This document shows positions 7,401-8,863 of a DNA stretch of 8,863 nucleotides, piece after piece. Under the pieces are notes generated by a model. That model was given only the letters and a program-made list of their open reading frames with translations. It made no database searches and was not told where the DNA came from. The stretch covers positions 1 through 8,863 of the forward strand of contig JAAZOE010000477.1 in assembly GCA_012797915.1 (NCBI GenBank), in the 5' to 3' direction. The position numbers and the translations under genes were made by a program. The DNA comes from Candidatus Zixiibacteriota bacterium (GTDB lineage Bacteria; Zixibacteria; MSB-5A5; GN15; JAAZOE01). The first letter of the stretch is position 1. Each line of letters begins with the position of its first letter.

Positions 7401-7870
7401 AGGTTGGCCTGGTCCGGATAATTGAGAAACAGAATCGGCTGGCGAGTGAGAACGATTTCCCGGCGGCGGCGGTCGAACCGGGCCCGTTGGGATTCGGTGC
7501 GGAGCGAATCCCGGTCGTGCACAAACACGACGTTATCCTCCGCCAGCAAAAGCGAATCCCGGTTATTGTAATGGAGACGCGACGCCTTGAGGTGCTGGAT
7601 CGAATCGTCGACGGTGGCGCGGCCGAACAGTTCCAGCAGATCCAAGTGACGGTACCAGATGGTTGTGTCGGCGGTAATAAACGTGGAATCCACGCGAAAA
7701 CGGGTGTTGCCGTAGCAATACCAAATCTCGGTACTGTCGGTTCGCTGGACATTCACGCTGTCGAAATTCTCGATGACCAGCGATCGCCCGGTCTGCGCGG
7801 CGGTTTCACCGGCGCCGATAACCGCAAGAATCAAGGTCAGACCGACTATGATTGCCCGGTGAACCATCAC
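4418..7870 (-). CDS. lptD: LPS-assembly outer-membrane protein LptD with fused N-terminal OstA/LptA-like domain
   Basis: Outer-membrane beta-barrel that, with LptE, inserts lipopolysaccharide into the outer leaflet at the end of the Lpt bridge. 1150 residues, against 784 in E. coli. Layout: Sec signal peptide (about 1-25); OstA/LptA-like beta-repeat region (about 30-335) with repeated A-D-x-x-x-x-Y ... L-x-G-x-x-x-V units; acidic, Thr/Ser/Ala-rich linker (about 336-395); LptD periplasmic jelly-roll (about 396-560) containing SSCDLPEPHFHF; barrel (about 545-1150) beginning with the family signature VPVITVPYYVFPLKRGRHSG and the Y-x-R-x-Y strands, and ending with WEAHFYW and GYYFKIN. Cysteines are at 52, 191, 521, 1044 and 1106; there is no tandem Cys pair. 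The start is either GTG at 7870 or ATG at 7867; both keep the signal peptide. A GAGGG stretch lies about 14 nt upstream, which is long, so coupling to the preceding stop is likely. The LptD call is firm; the limits of the fused domain are estimates. Confidence 0.93.
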   Translation of the reverse strand: MMVHRAIIVGLTLILAVIGAGETAAQTGRSLVIENFDSVNVQRTDSTEIWYCYGNTRFRVDSTFITADTTIWYRHLDLLELFGRATVDDSIQHLKASRLHYNNRDSLLLAEDNVVFVHDRDSLRTESQRARFDRRRREIVLTRQPILFLNYPDQANLVTIAGDTLIFLTESKVGIAKRRVTIDQKDTRASCDSAEFLLKENNLALSGSPRAVQGESDIQGKTMDIRFAHGHVERIDVVDSATALFVEKGDKEESQLSGKSRLSGKKITFYFKDDEVRKIAALGSASSDYFPPPDDTTGAGKNFVSGDSIFIYTQNQKTTKIEVKGGAEGIYITKADGPDTTAADTLAADSLAAIQSETDSLTNTVPLWDHFSGPAGADTASAPGDTLGLLNWPYQDSIHYRGDYLEFFVAERIIRMTGNSVVRQKTVTLDANQIDYDIPKRVVLAKAQVDTVGDSTRLSPLALKDANEEIFGSQLVYNVETKKGLIENATTEYEQAYYTGKDLYKEQDKVFYVEDGTLSSCDLPEPHFHFSSKKMKLMHDDKAIARPVTLYVESVPVITVPYYVFPLKRGRHSGILPLRLGNFERGNRYIGNIGYYWAASEYWDLQGSLDFYENIGTTLNGVFRYNRRYAYSGQVQGSYARERTERAAGESRKKQWALSGSHRQTLPYAIGFSAYANFASSSYYTDYSTNPDERRNRSLTSKANFNKQFGKASLSLSFNNTNNLDTDSRTSQLPSGSLTLPSFQPFGSGREVDGATVKKWYNEFYLGYRNNFALSLFSARQTDGTRNRKKYGYIDHSLSVTASQKAAKYINLSFNVGFTETWYRILPTNLAAKAGVPDGYYRRGSITGGLGSNTNLYGTFPVGLFGLQSLRHVVSPTIGFTWAPAVTKNDTVKTYTGLGGGGAQRMAMSFDLTHLIQAKVKAGDKENKLDLLRVSSGVDYNFVSTGRKLSDLNTSFSTSLAKVSLNGSIQHDLYDEANTVRFWKPRLKSFSISSSFQLRGSVADDYVRQGLGSTLAEDTLLIPTLPGEGTPVSTPSSGATSWNCSVSHRYSESGHLTGVVSRTHWVQLTFNMDLTANWKIKYNQNYDIVGHQTTEKVIDLYRRLHCWEAHFYWIPEGSRKGYYFKINVIAVPDIKVEKSESGLRGALLNR

Positions 7871-7873
7871 CTA

Positions 7874-8863
7874 TTAATCAAACACCCTCTCCGGATGAGC
7901 AAGCAAAACTTTGATATCTTCCGGGGAGAAGCCGCCTCCCTGGGCCAGCTGGGGGGTCCCCCCGCCCCGTCCTCCATATTGAGCCGCGGCCTTCTTCACC
8001 AGGTCGACGGCCGAATACGGCAGGTTATTGCCCACCGCCATCAGCAGTTTGTCATCGGCCCCGGCGATCACGATCGCCGGCCGCCGTTTCACGATGGCCA
8101 GGGCGGTGTCCTTGGCATCCTTAAAGTCATCGCCCGAAAAGTCCAGGGCGATCACCGGGACATCCTTATATATGAGCGCCTGACTCAACCAGCCATCGAT
8201 TCGTGACGGGAGAAGTTCCTTCTTCAACTCTCCGATCCGCCGCCGAAGACGCCCGTTATCCTCCAGCAACGCCGCCACGCCGGCCGCCGCCTCCCGGCCG
8301 TGGCGGGTGAGCAGGCCGGCGACCGCTTCAATCTGCTCATACCGCCACCTGTAATCATCGAGGGCCATGAGCCCGGTAAGAAAGTGAAAACGGATGTGGC
8401 CCCGGAGTTTGTCATGGCCGGTAATCTTGATAAGTCCGACCGAGCCGGTCGCTGTGCAGTGGGTCCCGCCGCAGGCCGACCAGTCGTAGTCGGCGATTTG
8501 AATGATGCGGTACTCCCCTTCCTGACGGTCCGGTATCTTCCGCAAGGGATACTTCGACAATTCGGCGTGCGGTATAAAATGGACCGTCACCGGACGATTC
8601 TCAAAAATGATTTCGTTGGCCCGCTTTTCGGCCCGACGGACACAGTCCTGGTCCACCGATTCCCGGTCCAGCTCCACCGTGCAGTCCTCCTCGCCCAGCC
8701 GCGAGCTGACGGTGGCCGCCCCGCAGATTTCGATAAACGCCCGGGAGAGGATATGCTGGCCGGTATGTTTCTGCATATTGTCGCGGCGCCGTTCGGCGTC
8801 GACCCGACCCTCCACCTGATCGCCGACCGCAAACGGCGGCGTGCCGCTGCCGATGTGGATCAC
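7874..8863 (-). CDS. Alanyl-tRNA editing protein, AlaX-L type with DHHA1 domain (5' partial)
   Basis: Trans-editing hydrolase related to the editing half of alanyl-tRNA synthetase. The family removes wrongly attached serine or glycine from tRNA-Ala in the cytoplasm. 329 residues are visible. The four zinc-ligand positions of the family are present: HTGQH (His33 and His37 of the visible part) and CGGTHC (Cys131 and His135). They are followed by a helical, charged stretch (about 165-215) and a C-terminal DHHA1 domain with the glycine-rich GGRGGGTPQLAQGGG segment near residue 300. The gene is cut by the right edge. The first visible codon is GTG, but it falls inside the usual VIH-x-x-x-G....GD-x-V-x-GRVD stretch, so it is an internal Val and roughly 65-70 residues, including the start, lie outside. 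It ends with tandem in-frame stops TAA TAG just before lptD, implying co-transcription and probably translational coupling. A free-standing AlaX-L is preferred over AlaRS itself because the DHHA1 domain follows at once and the C-terminus is complete. Confidence 0.9.
   Translation of the reverse strand: MIHIGSGTPPFAVGDQVEGRVDAERRRDNMQKHTGQHILSRAFIEICGAATVSSRLGEEDCTVELDRESVDQDCVRRAEKRANEIIFENRPVTVHFIPHAELSKYPLRKIPDRQEGEYRIIQIADYDWSACGGTHCTATGSVGLIKITGHDKLRGHIRFHFLTGLMALDDYRWRYEQIEAVAGLLTRHGREAAAGVAALLEDNGRLRRRIGELKKELLPSRIDGWLSQALIYKDVPVIALDFSGDDFKDAKDTALAIVKRRPAIVIAGADDKLLMAVGNNLPYSAVDLVKKAAAQYGGRGGGTPQLAQGGGFSPEDIKVLLAHPERVFD

Noticed and set aside
8861..8863. GTG at the right edge as a true start of the tRNA-editing protein.
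   Set aside because: The family normally has about 65-70 more residues before this point, and the local sequence matches an internal segment. The gene is simply cut by the window.

Overview
The window is a tightly packed block of five protein genes, all read from the minus strand (right to left): an alanyl-tRNA editing protein (AlaX-L type, N-terminus cut by the right edge), lptD, ftsK, lolA and rimO. RimO runs to the very left edge, where a further gene apparently begins. No convincing gene lies on the plus strand. I see no tRNA, rRNA, CRISPR array, insertion sequence or phage gene.

The organism is a diderm (Gram-negative-type) bacterium, because LptD and LolA both serve an outer membrane. 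LptD carries the CD-x-PEPHFHF segment and the C-terminal WEAHFYW / YYFKIN motifs that I associate with Bacteroidota and other FCB-superphylum LptDs rather than with Proteobacteria. LolA is likewise closer to the FCB style. By eye the DNA is GC-rich. An FCB-group lineage (for example Zixibacteria- or Gemmatimonadota-like) is my best inference, but the phylum is not proven.

Layout in transcription order: the alaX-like gene (8863-7874) is followed after only 3-6 nt by lptD (7870-4418). A 168-nt gap (4417-4250) holds a possible promoter and a GC-rich hairpin. Then come ftsK (4249-1967), an 18-nt gap, lolA (1948-1322), and rimO (1325-1), which overlaps lolA by ATGA. At the left edge a strong Shine-Dalgarno sequence and an ATG suggest that rimO overlaps the next gene in the same way.

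Functionally, lptD (LPS insertion) and lolA (lipoprotein transport) build the outer membrane, ftsK couples chromosome segregation to division, and the AlaX-like protein and RimO act on translation quality and on the ribosome. The ftsK-lolA adjacency is also found in E. coli (lrp-ftsK-lolA-rarA), so this is an old neighbourhood. The region is mostly core housekeeping. The most unusual item is the 1150-residue LptD, which appears to carry a complete OstA/LptA-like domain fused to its N-terminus through an acidic Thr/Ser/Asp-rich linker.
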